Shown here: positions 9,320 to 17,308 of the stretch, piece by piece
How positions within the stretch are numbered: position 1 is the stretch's first letter
Layout: each line of letters opens with the position of its first letter
From: Calothrix sp. FI2-JRJ7
Lineage (GTDB): Bacteria; Cyanobacteriota; Cyanobacteriia; Cyanobacteriales; Nostocaceae
NCBI GenBank assembly: GCA_019359675.1
Contig: JAHHGX010000004.1
Span: 1 to 64,000, forward strand
DNA: 64,000 nucleotides
Direction: 5' to 3'
Position numbers and translations under genes: made by a program
The notes under the pieces: generated by a model
Seen by the model: the letters and a program-made list of their open reading frames with translations, nothing else
Told to the model about the DNA's origin: nothing
Databases searched by the model: none

Positions 9320-10080
9320 TTAATAACCTATGTGTTTATCTATAACATTACGTAACGGCTGACCAGTTCGATATCTATTTAAATTATCAATAAACAATGA
9401 CACGATTCGATCATAAAGCTGTGGAGTTAGTGCTGAATTATGTGGTGTAATAAATACATTAGGTAATGACCAAAAAGGACTTTCTGGTGGTAAAGGCTCG
9501 GTAATAAACGTGTCTAATCCGGCGCCAGCAATCCAGCCTTCACGCACTGCGGTAAGTAATGCTTCTTCATCCACAATGGCACCGCGAGCTATATTAATAA
9601 AGTAAGCATTCGGACACATTGACCGTAGTACCGAAGCGTTTATTAAACCTTTGGTTTCTGGAGTTAGCGGTGTGGCAACTACCAAATAGTCTACCAGTGG
9701 AAGTAGAGATTGCCACGAATTGGCGCCGACTATTTTATCAAAATTAGGTAACGGTTCAGGATTGCGACGACTACCCCAAACATTCATTCCAAAGGCTTTT
9801 GCGCGAATAGCAATTTCTTTACCAATAGTTCCCGTACCAATAATTAATACAGTTTTGTTATATAATTCCTGTAACTCCAACCATTTGTACCAATAACGGT
9901 CTGCTTGGAGACTTTGCAACTTTTGGACATTTTTGGCATGGTAAAGCATAAAGTTCAGCACAAATTCTGCAATGGGTATAGCATGGACTCCTGAAGCGTT
10001 AGTGAGAGTTATATCACGTTCTAAAAATGTTGGTGTAAGAATATGATTTACACCTGAGCTTGGTGTTTGTTGCCAGCGAT
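9320..10080 (-). pseudogene. D-2-hydroxyacid dehydrogenase, N-terminally truncated
   Basis: The NAD-binding domain is complete: GTGTIGKEIA, then INIARGAIVDEEAL with the catalytic Arg, a Glu in TEPLPPESPFW and the catalytic His in ITPHNS. Homology begins only at WQQTPSSGVN, near 10,075. The frame runs on to an ATG at 10,159, but those residues are antisense to the methyltransferase remnant and do not look native. About 60-70 residues of the substrate domain are therefore missing. The break coincides with the 5' break of the divergent methyltransferase gene. A full enzyme would be about 310-330 residues. Confidence 0.8.
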
Positions 10081-10082
10081 CA

Positions 10083-10580
10083 GGAACAGGAATTTGGACG
10101 CAGGAGCTTTTACAAATTGGCAATAAAATTACTGCAATTGATGCTTCCCAAGAAGTCATTGAAATTAATCGTTACAAATTAAACTCACCCAAAGTTGATT
10201 ATCAGCAATTGAATTTATTTGCATGGCAACCCAATGCAGAATATGATTTAGTATTTTTTTCATTTTGGTTATCCCACGTTCCACCAGAATTAATCGATGC
10301 CTTTTTAAAAAAAGTATACAATTCTGTGCGTGTTGGCGGCAAAATATTTACTATTGACTCCCGTTACGAGCCTACATCAACAGCTAACAATCATACTTTG
10401 AAAGATGATAAGAATATATATATAAATAGAAAATTGAATAATGGTCAAGAATACGAAATTGTCAAAGTTTTTTATCAACCTGAACAACTTCAAGCTCATC
10501 TTATAAAAGCCGGGTTTCAAGCTGATGTCAAGGTGACAGATAATTATTTTATTTACGCAAATGGAACAAAATTAATATAA
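10083..10580 (+). pseudogene. Class I SAM-dependent methyltransferase, N-terminally truncated
   Basis: Reading upstream of the ATG at 10,209 in the same frame gives GTGIWTQELL (motif I, SAM-binding) and ITAIDASQEVIEI (acidic motif II), so the gene originally extended left. The remainder continues with YDLVFFSFWLSHVP and GGKIFTIDS. The frame enters unrelated sequence directly before the GTG motif at 10,083, and there is no start codon. The N-terminal 40-50 residues are gone. The substrate is unknown. Confidence 0.75.
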
Positions 10581-10670
10581 GTCAATACATTTGCAATCGG
10601 ATGCAGGTATAAATTGTAAAAAATTCGCACGTCTCTACAACGCGCGAATTTGGCTACAAACGCTTAAGGG

Positions 10671-10817
10671 TTAAGGGTTTCGTGGCTCATTTGATTTTTT
10701 TGCTACACGCACTACTGGCCCATCATGTCTATTGGGGTCTTTTTTTTCCTTCTTAGTACCATCAGATTCTTTTTTGGGCTTTTTGCCTTCTCTATTACCC
10801 TTTTTCTCTTTCGACAT
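10671..10817 (-). CDS. Small lysine-rich conserved protein (48 aa)
   Basis: This short gene is easily missed. The ATG at 10,817 opens a 48-codon frame that starts MSKEKKGNREGKKPKKE and ends KKSNEPRNP. It is strongly basic and low-complexity, and the KGNRExKKPKK block resembles a family of tiny bacterial proteins of unknown role, from memory. The opposite-strand frame over it (10,725-10,919) is Phe-rich and looks like its shadow. Nucleic-acid binding is a guess from charge alone. Confidence 0.65.
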   Translation of the reverse strand: MSKEKKGNREGKKPKKESDGTKKEKKDPNRHDGPVVRVAKKSNEPRNP

Positions 10818-11119
10818 AATAATAATGCTCCAATTGAGGTTATTTTAAGCTCAGACTTGCTAGAACCACTTATCAAAAAGGCGCCACTCTTTTATGGACA
10901 CTCAGTAAAGCTAAACTGAGATTTATCTATCATTTCCTTACAAAGGTTCGATGGCATAGTCGTTCAGCCAACTGAATTCTTCAATCACTAAACCAATTTT
11001 CTAAGTTTTCTTTTTGGTTTTGCGATTCTCTATAAACTAAACTTAACATTTTTATTACAAAAATGCAACTTTCCTCACTCAATAACCCATCCGTTACATC
11101 CGTTGCCAGCTACCCCATA
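10818..11119. other. Intergenic region
   Basis: AT-rich spacer. The only recognisable item is a copy of the ATCCGTTACATCCGTTGCC repeat at 11,089-11,108, whose complete palindromic form is at 37,328. No gene seen. Confidence 0.6.
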
Positions 11120-13027
11120 CTAAGATTGCAAATAAAACTCAAACCTTTCTCTTAGTTGTTCAAGCGTTAAGTTTTGTGTCCAATATTCGACTAAAGCCCT
11201 TCCAAATGCCCATGCATTACGGTCAGGCGCCGATGTATTATCTAAAAGCAGCGTCCATAATGACCGCAAATCAAAACTAAGAGGATTTGCCCTATCTGGA
11301 TTTAACAATGAAAATAATTCATATGCCATTTGCAACTTACCAATAACAATAGGTAATTGCTCTGCGGGTATCTTCTGTGCTAGTAAGTTAGCAAGTGCTG
11401 GTGAACCAGTAGACACAGTAGAAATAAATTGCAACACAGGACTTTTTAATAATGCAGTTACTCCTTGTGCTGTTGTCATTTGGAAGGTATAGTTATCAAT
11501 AATCTTTGCTGCTGCTACGCTTTTGGTATCAACATCACGCAAAAATCTAGCTAGTCGCAGTTGTTTAGCTGGGTTAATTGCTTCAATTAATGCCATCGAT
11601 AATGAATCTATTCCCCATCCTTCACGATTCGTTTTAATATCGCTTGTCACAACAGGTAATATGATATCGCAGTAGTTGCTAAGTAATTCTGCACGATATT
11701 TCACAGCTTCACGAATTGCAACTTCTTTTGGTTTCTCTCCATATTGCCAGTCTAATGGCAGTTTCCATTCACGAATTGGACGCAATTTATCTACTTGGGT
11801 AACAATTGATATTGTAGGTAAATCTTTTACTTCGGCTTTTATATCACGCAAAAAGTCTGCATCGATTTGTAGTGAAGGGTCTAAAACTGGAGTTACTAAT
11901 AATAGTAAATCTGCTTTGTGTGTATATTCTAAGACTGTATCACGCAAGGCGCCGCCCTTAACTTGTTCATAACCAGGTGTGTCTAAAAGCGTTAATAATT
12001 CTTGATTTTCAGCTTGCCAGTGATAGCTTTGAATTTTATCGGTGCTAGGTAGTACATCAACCTCAGCTAGCTCAGATTGGAATAATGTATTTATTAAACT
12101 GCTTTTTCCGGCGCCTGTACGACCAACGATAAGAATATTAACGGGTTTTACTTCAACTTCTTCTACAGGTTGAGCTTGAATAAGGATATTGCGTAAAGTT
12201 TCGGTTTTGGGTTGTTGTGGTAATGCGGGTGTTACAGGTGTAGATATATAAGTAGATACATTAGCTTTACCACTGTAAAGAGTAACCGCTTGCTTACACA
12301 AGTTTCTTAAAGCAGCTTCACGCATTAACTGGTTTAAATTTCCCAGTAATTGCTGGTTTGCTTTATTACTATAACGTTGCGAAGCGCGTTTAGCTACCGC
12401 AGCAGCAGGGTTTAATAACCATTGTGCCGCATTCCAAACTTTTAATAACTTGCGTGCCGAAGGTTCTAGTTTTTGATAAACTTCGTATGCTTCGTATGCT
12501 TGGGCAATACTAACTTGGTTCAATGCAGGTGATAGCTTTTGCATCCAACTATCCATATCATCTACAGTTCCCCGAATTAACCCGTAAGCTTGAGGAACAT
12601 AGATATTAAGCTGAGGATATTTAACATCAGGATAATATATTTGGGCAATCGCTGCGACTAAATCAAGACATCGCTGCCAAAAAGTTTGTATATCTTCCCA
12701 TATCGCTACATCATTTTGCGATGCTTCCAATATTGCCTTTAAAGCACTTTCAACCTGACTTGCTCGTGTTCCTACCGCTACGGTATCACCTTGTGTCTCT
12801 AAATCGCGACTAATTTCTGCCACAACTTCTTCGACTTGCGTTAATACTGGTTTCGTCCACTTAACTAGCAACTGGCGCCAAATAACCAGCATAACAGTAA
12901 AAACCGCCCAAATCCAGTTTAGGCGCCATTCATGGATTTGCATACCCGCAGCAACTAAGAGAAAACTCACAATAGATGCGATGGGAAGTCCCAAAACTAG
13001 CCATTGCCAAAGTTGTAACCGTACCAT
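11120..13027 (-). CDS. Membrane-anchored Era/dynamin-like GTPase
   Basis: A 635-residue protein. Residues about 9-29 and 36-52 form two transmembrane segments, followed by a long helical region (55-290). The G domain is clear: G1 GRTGAGKSS at about 302-310, G3 LLDTPGYE and G4 TQVDK. A helical C-terminal domain of about 180 residues follows. The architecture resembles cyanobacterial GTPases related to YcjX/Era and bacterial dynamins, so a role in membrane remodelling or stress is possible but unproven. It is a single gene. Confidence 0.85.
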   Translation of the reverse strand: MVRLQLWQWLVLGLPIASIVSFLLVAAGMQIHEWRLNWIWAVFTVMLVIWRQLLVKWTKPVLTQVEEVVAEISRDLETQGDTVAVGTRASQVESALKAILEASQNDVAIWEDIQTFWQRCLDLVAAIAQIYYPDVKYPQLNIYVPQAYGLIRGTVDDMDSWMQKLSPALNQVSIAQAYEAYEVYQKLEPSARKLLKVWNAAQWLLNPAAAVAKRASQRYSNKANQQLLGNLNQLMREAALRNLCKQAVTLYSGKANVSTYISTPVTPALPQQPKTETLRNILIQAQPVEEVEVKPVNILIVGRTGAGKSSLINTLFQSELAEVDVLPSTDKIQSYHWQAENQELLTLLDTPGYEQVKGGALRDTVLEYTHKADLLLLVTPVLDPSLQIDADFLRDIKAEVKDLPTISIVTQVDKLRPIREWKLPLDWQYGEKPKEVAIREAVKYRAELLSNYCDIILPVVTSDIKTNREGWGIDSLSMALIEAINPAKQLRLARFLRDVDTKSVAAAKIIDNYTFQMTTAQGVTALLKSPVLQFISTVSTGSPALANLLAQKIPAEQLPIVIGKLQMAYELFSLLNPDRANPLSFDLRSLWTLLLDNTSAPDRNAWAFGRALVEYWTQNLTLEQLRERFEFYLQS

Positions 13028-13055
13028 TACCCTGTCCTTATTCAGCTTCTCCTAT

Positions 13056-13126
13056 TGTAGGGTGCGATCAGGCTATGAGTGTTTATGACTGAATTGAAAC
13101 ATTTCGTTGCGTCACGCACCCTACTT
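13056..13126. repeat. GGTGCGT-family palindrome
   Basis: Outer arms GTAGGGTGCG and CGCACCCTAC are kept, but the inner arms are less well paired than in other copies. It lies between the divergent GTPase and nucleoside-transporter genes and may affect both promoters. Confidence 0.8.
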
Positions 13127-13196
13127 CGTAACATTGAACGCAATTGATGTATCCTTTATAGCTTAGAGTCTTAGGGGTCGCAATTAGAGAGTTATT

Positions 13197-14405
13197 ATGG
13201 AGCGTGGCATTTCGTTAATTGGTATCGTAGTATTTATTGGTATATCTTATGCTCTTTCAGTCAATCGTAAAGCAATACGTTGGCGTACTATTGCTTGGGG
13301 TTTAGCACTTGAGTTTGGATTTGCACTATTAATACTCAAGACTCCTTGGGGTTTAAGAGTCTTCAAATCTCTTGGTGATATTGTCTCAAATTTTCTGTCA
13401 TATTCTGATGTCGGCGCCAAGTTTGTGTTCGGTGACAGTTATAAAGACCATTTATTTGCTTTTCAAATACTTCCTACTATCATCTTTTTCTCAGCATTTA
13501 TTAGTATTTTATATCACTACGGTATTTTACAATGGGTAGTTAATGGTTTGGCATGGGTAATGATGAAAACGATGCAAACCTCCGGTGCCGAGTCATTATC
13601 TACTGCTGGCAATATCTTCTTAGGGCCAACTGAATCACCACTTATAGTCAAGCCGTATGTCGCAAAAATGACACAATCAGAATTATTTGCGGTGATGACA
13701 GGAGGGTTTGCGACTGTTGCAGGAGGGGTTTTAGGCGCCTATTTATCGTTTGGTGTGCCAGCAGAGCATCTCATAGCAGCATTTTTTATGACAGCACCAA
13801 CTGCATTGGTTGTAGCAAAAATACTTTATCCAGAAACCGAAATTGCCGAAACAGCGGGCGATGTCAAAATGGATGTGAAGACTAATTATGTGAATGCAAT
13901 TGATGCAGTAACGACTGGTGCAATTGATGGTGTCAAGTTAGCTGTCAACGTTGGTGTGATGATTATCGCATTTTTAGGTTTACTCGCCGTTGTTAATGCT
14001 TTACTCGGATGGATAGGAGCGCGCATTCTATTACCACATCTGTCGCTCGAATGGATTTTATCATTTGTAATGGCGCCGATAGCGTTTTTAATGGGAGTCC
14101 CGCTATCTGATTGTATGCAAGTGGGAGCTTTGTTAGGTAAAAAGACGATTTTGAACGAGTTTATTGCTTTTTTAGACTTAAAAACAGTTATTGAGAAAAA
14201 GCAAATATCTGAGCGTGGCATTATTATCGCTACCTACGCTTTGTGTAACTTTGCCAATATTAGCTCCATTGGTATCACCATTGGTGGTATTACCGGAATG
14301 GCGCCGCACCGTCAGCATGATTTAGCGCGTATGGGTGTTAAATCTATGATAGGCGGGTTATTGGCTAGTTTTATTACTGCCGCAATTGCCGGAATGTTGA
14401 TTTGA
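13197..14405 (+). CDS. Concentrative nucleoside transporter (CNT/NupC family)
   Basis: Inner-membrane ion-coupled nucleoside importer of 402 residues, the usual CNT length. Family motifs include GNIFLGPTESPLIVKPY (substrate- and ion-binding hairpin region), the GGFATVAGGVLGAY loop and ALCNFANISSIGITIGG near the C-terminus. Eight or more hydrophobic segments are visible. The counter-ion (H+ or Na+) cannot be told. The gene stands alone and is followed by paired AGAAACC palindromes. Confidence 0.95.
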   Translation: MERGISLIGIVVFIGISYALSVNRKAIRWRTIAWGLALEFGFALLILKTPWGLRVFKSLGDIVSNFLSYSDVGAKFVFGDSYKDHLFAFQILPTIIFFSAFISILYHYGILQWVVNGLAWVMMKTMQTSGAESLSTAGNIFLGPTESPLIVKPYVAKMTQSELFAVMTGGFATVAGGVLGAYLSFGVPAEHLIAAFFMTAPTALVVAKILYPETEIAETAGDVKMDVKTNYVNAIDAVTTGAIDGVKLAVNVGVMIIAFLGLLAVVNALLGWIGARILLPHLSLEWILSFVMAPIAFLMGVPLSDCMQVGALLGKKTILNEFIAFLDLKTVIEKKQISERGIIIATYALCNFANISSIGITIGGITGMAPHRQHDLARMGVKSMIGGLLASFITAAIAGMLI

Positions 14406-14406
14406 T

Positions 14407-14472
14407 AGAAACCGGGTTTCTTATTTATATCTATTCGTGAAAACGATGATTTATCGTAGAAACCCGGTTTCT
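14407..14472. repeat. Paired AGAAACCSGGTTTCT palindromes
   Basis: Two copies (14,407-14,421 and 14,458-14,472) flank about 36 bp, repeating the arrangement at 5,688-5,743. Both sit immediately after a stop codon, so they may form transcript 3' ends. Confidence 0.8.
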
Positions 14473-14864
14473 TATATATTGCGAAACTTTAACAGTTGTA
14501 AATAAAGGTTAAAAACAGATATCACCTGTTTTAGTGGTGCTAAATTAATATCAAGACACCAAACAAGGCACAAACCAAATCAAAGGGCTTCAAGACAAGG
14601 TGTCTCCGGTCGGTAGCCTAAAACAAATGTTCAGCATAATTTAAATGTGGTGATGCTATCCGCGTTAGACAGCAAGCCAAATCCCAAAGCGGAAAAACAA
14701 TAAAGTGCTGAGTTTGTTCGCGATGTAAACCCTTATTTGTTAACTGTTCAAGTAATCTCAAAGTAAACTAGTTTGAATCACTTTTATCGACATTAAGCCC
14801 AGTCACCTTTGATTGGGCTTAATTGTTTGTATATGTGTGTATGGTATGGTCGTCACTGACGAAC
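14473..14864. other. Intergenic region, possible small RNA
   Basis: About 390 bp without a credible reading frame. It is less AT-rich and more structured than other gaps, with short complementary stretches such as CAAGACACC and GGTGTCTCC. It ends in the strong hairpin at 14,792-14,823. A non-coding RNA is possible, but I could not match it to 6S RNA, tmRNA or a known Yfr family. Confidence 0.3.
14792..14823. terminator. 10-bp stem terminator-like hairpin
   Basis: ATTAAGCCCA and TGGGCTTAAT pair perfectly across an 12-nt loop. A short TTGTTTG tract follows on the plus strand. It could end the receiver-domain transcript arriving from the right, a plus-strand small RNA, or both. Confidence 0.6.
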
Positions 14865-15248
14865 TTACATTTTGAATAATTGGGCAATTGCAGCAATTAA
14901 GTAGCTTGGTTCAAAAGGTTTGGCTATATGTAGCTGAAAACCTGCATTTATTGCTTGTTCTTTGTTCGCTTCACTTGCGTAAGCAGTCAGGGCAATTGCT
15001 TTAATGTTACGATTTTGTTTTTCTGATAGTGCGCGGATACGACGTATTAATGTATATCCATCTGTTTCTTGTAGCCCAATATCACACACTAATACATGAA
15101 ACTGAGATTTTTTCAATGCTGCGAGTGCTGCTTTTGCTGAAGCGACAGGAGTGACAACGGCGCCTTCTTCTTCGAGAAGAAAAAAAATAAACTCTAAAGC
15201 TGCGGGTTCATCTTCAACGACTAACACGCGCGTATTTTTTAAATCCAA
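14865..15248 (-). CDS. Stand-alone response-regulator receiver domain
   Basis: The 127 residues are one complete CheY-like domain: acidic pair Glu12/Asp13, phospho-acceptor Asp56 (LVCDIGL), Thr88 (IALTAYA) and Lys110 (IAKPFEP). There is no output domain. The wording of the sequence, especially IALTAYASEANKEQAINAGF, is typical of the C-terminal receiver of hybrid histidine kinases. Its start abuts a truncated VOC gene with a 10-bp overlap. It may thus be the surviving end of a lost kinase rather than a native CheY-type protein. Confidence 0.85.
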   Translation of the reverse strand: MDLKNTRVLVVEDEPAALEFIFFLLEEEGAVVTPVASAKAALAALKKSQFHVLVCDIGLQETDGYTLIRRIRALSEKQNRNIKAIALTAYASEANKEQAINAGFQLHIAKPFEPSYLIAAIAQLFKM

Positions 15249-15559
15249 TTAGAAAATGCCACTGCGTCACTATCACCTACTGGACGCAAACAAACTCCAA
15301 ATGGACAGGCGCCATCTTTCCTATTTTCCCATCGCTCCCAAAGATAAGTACGACGAATTAACTCTGACTGCACCTCTTCTACGTCGTGAACCCATAAAAG
15401 TTCTAACATTACATTATGAAAAAAGAAGCGGCGATTGGCTGTGCCTTGTCCAGGATGAGTATTAGGTGTGCCCTCAACTAAACCCAATGATATTAAGCGT
15501 TCAGCTTCGCAAGCACCTATGTCTGTGCAAATAAATAGATGGTCAAATTCAAAGTCCAT
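15239..15559 (-). pseudogene. VOC/glyoxalase-like protein, C-terminally truncated
   Basis: The start at 15,559 (MDFEFDHLFICT) overlaps the stop of the upstream gene by 11 bp, a translational-coupling arrangement. DHLFICTDIG, HPGQGTANRRFFFHN and MLELLWV are the first glyoxalase-fold module of a VOC family. The protein ends at CPFGVCLRP...AFSNWI, where relatives as I know them go on for another 50-70 residues (a PPYLP-type segment). The stop falls where the receiver-domain gene begins, so a deletion probably fused the two. The metal-binding activity is doubtful. Confidence 0.65.
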
Positions 15560-15935
15560 AGACCATTGCCATTCCCTGTGGTTCATGACTATATTTCCCA
15601 CTTTTGACAGGATAGTACATCTCATTATAAAGACAAAGACTATTGGGATGACAGGTATAAAATTGCATCATCTGACGGTGGGCAGCACCCCGGAAAAAGT
15701 CCATCAAATGGCGTTCAGATTCCCAGTAGCTCACCATAATGATTTCTCTGGCGCCACAAATTCCCGCTTTGACTTGGATACAACCTGGTGCTTTAACAGT
15801 TGATTGACGAATGCTGTTGAGGTGGCGCCACAACCACAAAAAGCCAGAGCTATCACGGGCAATCATACCATTCACAAAGACAACTGCGCTTGGATGTTCA
15901 GGTAGTTGGATTTGATAGAGCGAAGATTTCAACAT
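15549..15935 (-). CDS. DUF4188 / monooxygenase-like small protein
   Basis: A 128-residue protein with an alpha+beta ferredoxin-like pattern: PSAVVFVNGMIARD, then GFLWLWRHL, KAPGCIQVKAGICGAREIIMVSYWES and RHLMDFFRGAAHRQMM. This layout is that of DUF4188, a group related to spheroidene monooxygenase-type proteins. It is the first gene behind the double operator at 15,964-16,010 and is coupled to the VOC gene. The substrate is unknown; an inducible detoxification role would fit the operator. Confidence 0.65.
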   Translation of the reverse strand: MLKSSLYQIQLPEHPSAVVFVNGMIARDSSGFLWLWRHLNSIRQSTVKAPGCIQVKAGICGAREIIMVSYWESERHLMDFFRGAAHRQMMQFYTCHPNSLCLYNEMYYPVKSGKYSHEPQGMAMVYGL

Positions 15936-15963
15936 GGTGATTTCTCCCAGAAGTGGTTAACAG

Positions 15964-16018
15964 TACTCAATTAGTTGAGTACTCTTACAATCTATACTCA
16001 ATTAGTTGGATATGTCAA
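15964..16018 (-). promoter_or_regulatory. Promoter with two identical operator sites
   Basis: Reading leftward there is a -35 TTGACA (16,013-16,018) and a -10 TATAGA (15,991-15,996) with a 16-bp spacer. The perfect 18-nt palindrome TACTCAATTAGTTGAGTA lies at 15,964-15,981, around the expected start of transcription. A second copy of its core (TACTCAATTAGTTG) begins at 15,995, inside the spacer, exactly 31 bp away. This is a textbook repressor layout on one face of the helix. The regulator is not in the neighbourhood; HxlR-, MarR- or TetR-type proteins are candidates. Confidence 0.75.
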
Positions 16019-16043
16019 TCATTAGGATTTGCGAGTTAAAGAT

Positions 16044-16337
16044 TTAGTCAGCGACAGCGTAAACACTATCTAGTAAGGAAAGACTTCCTGGGAAATTTGC
16101 AGGAATCACGGTAGCTTTAGCATTTATACTCACTATCCACCCATGTTCCTTAATAAATCTACTCAGGTTAAAGATATTTGATATCTGCCAAATCTTTTCT
16201 GTGTCTTGACTATTTGCCCACTGGGGAATGGGTAATTTTATTTGGCTAAGACTCTCATTCCTTTGAACTTTTCCTTTATGAGAATATGGCGTAACTCCAA
16301 CATTTTTACAATTGAAACAGGAGTATTTACGGTTATA
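16044..16337 (-). pseudogene. Start-less open reading frame, decayed gene fragment
   Basis: A 97-codon frame is open between two stops but has no ATG, GTG or TTG in a sensible place. It reads CFNCKNVGVTPYSHKGK near its start and ends FPGSLSLLDSVYAVAD. Composition looks protein-like (balanced, with conserved-looking hydrophobic spacing). I do not recognise the family. It lies directly upstream of the operator region on the same strand. Confidence 0.35.
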
Positions 16338-16406
16338 TTAGGGTATAATCAAAAACCTGATTAATAGTCAAGAGATTCTTTACGTAGTGAGAATGACAGT
16401 TTAATT

Positions 16407-17303
16407 ATGAAATTATCATTAAAATGTTTAGCGGTTGTTTTGACTTTAGGAAATTTTACGTTTTTAGGTACTGCTTACTCTCAAGGAGTAAATACTGCTC
16501 AACAGATAACAATTAAATTAGCTGGTAGAGTAAATAATCAACCTTTTGCTTGCGGTCGTAATTATAAACTAGGTAAAGCTGCCACCACTGTTACCCCGTT
16601 AGACTTTCGCTTTTACATCTCTGATATTTCTTTAATTGATGCACAGGGTAAAGTTGTTCCCCTAAATCTTGCCCAAGATGGTAAATGGCAATATCAAAAT
16701 GTGGCATTAATCGACTTTGAGAATAAGACAGGCGCCTGTGTGAATGGTACAGTTGAGACGCGCGATGTAGTTATTGGCACGGTTCCCAAAGGAAAATACA
16801 AAGCTGTAAGATTCTCTCTTGGTGTTCCACAAAACCTTAATCATGAAGACTCTACTCTGGCGCCTTCTCCTCTAAACTTAACGTCATTATGGTGGAATTG
16901 GCAGTTTGGTTACAAGTTTGCTCGCATTGATTTTACTTATAGACTAGCTTCCACAGGTCAAAAGCAACACGTTCATGATGAAATGGCAAAATCTCAGGGC
17001 TTTCTCATTCATTTAGGCAGTACAGGTTGTCAAGCAGAAACAACTAGTCAAAAACCCACAACGGCATGTAGCAATCCCAACAGAGCAACTATCACATTAA
17101 ATAACTTTGACCCAAATAAAAACGTAATTGTTGCTGATATTGCAAAACTCTTGGCGAATGTAGATTTGAGTTATAACCAACCTGGAACGGCGCCTGGGTG
17201 TATGTCAGAACCCAATGACTTTGACTGCACTGGCGTAATGGAAAATTTTGGGATACCTTTTGGTGATAAAACTCCTAAACAAACATTTTTTAGCGTAAAG
17301 TAA
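16407..17303 (+). CDS. mbnP: MbnP-family copper-binding protein
   Basis: Exported metal-binding protein of the MbnP family (TIGR04052 type). A signal peptide (first 25 residues, ending TAYSQG) is followed by the family hallmarks FACGRNY, LDFRFYISDISLID, the Cys in GACVNGTVE, and LTSLWWNWQFGYKFARID. In characterised members a partner MbnH oxidises a Trp of MbnP to kynurenine, creating a high-affinity copper site. The next gene, 5 bp on, is MbnH. No methanobactin precursor or biosynthesis gene is nearby, so this is the stand-alone pair. Confidence 0.9.
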   Translation: MKLSLKCLAVVLTLGNFTFLGTAYSQGVNTAQQITIKLAGRVNNQPFACGRNYKLGKAATTVTPLDFRFYISDISLIDAQGKVVPLNLAQDGKWQYQNVALIDFENKTGACVNGTVETRDVVIGTVPKGKYKAVRFSLGVPQNLNHEDSTLAPSPLNLTSLWWNWQFGYKFARIDFTYRLASTGQKQHVHDEMAKSQGFLIHLGSTGCQAETTSQKPTTACSNPNRATITLNNFDPNKNVIVADIAKLLANVDLSYNQPGTAPGCMSEPNDFDCTGVMENFGIPFGDKTPKQTFFSVK

Positions 17304-17308
17304 TACAC

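Noticed and set aside
10081-10159. ATG at 10,159 as the true dehydrogenase start
   Set aside because: The residues it adds are antisense to methyltransferase motifs and do not match the dehydrogenase family.
10725-10919. 64-codon Phe-rich plus-strand frame
   Set aside because: It is the shadow of the Lys-rich 48-residue gene on the other strand (AAA codons read as TTT).
14473-14864. tmRNA or 6S RNA
   Set aside because: I could not find the tRNA-like ends of tmRNA or the open-bubble structure of 6S RNA; only the hairpin is firm.
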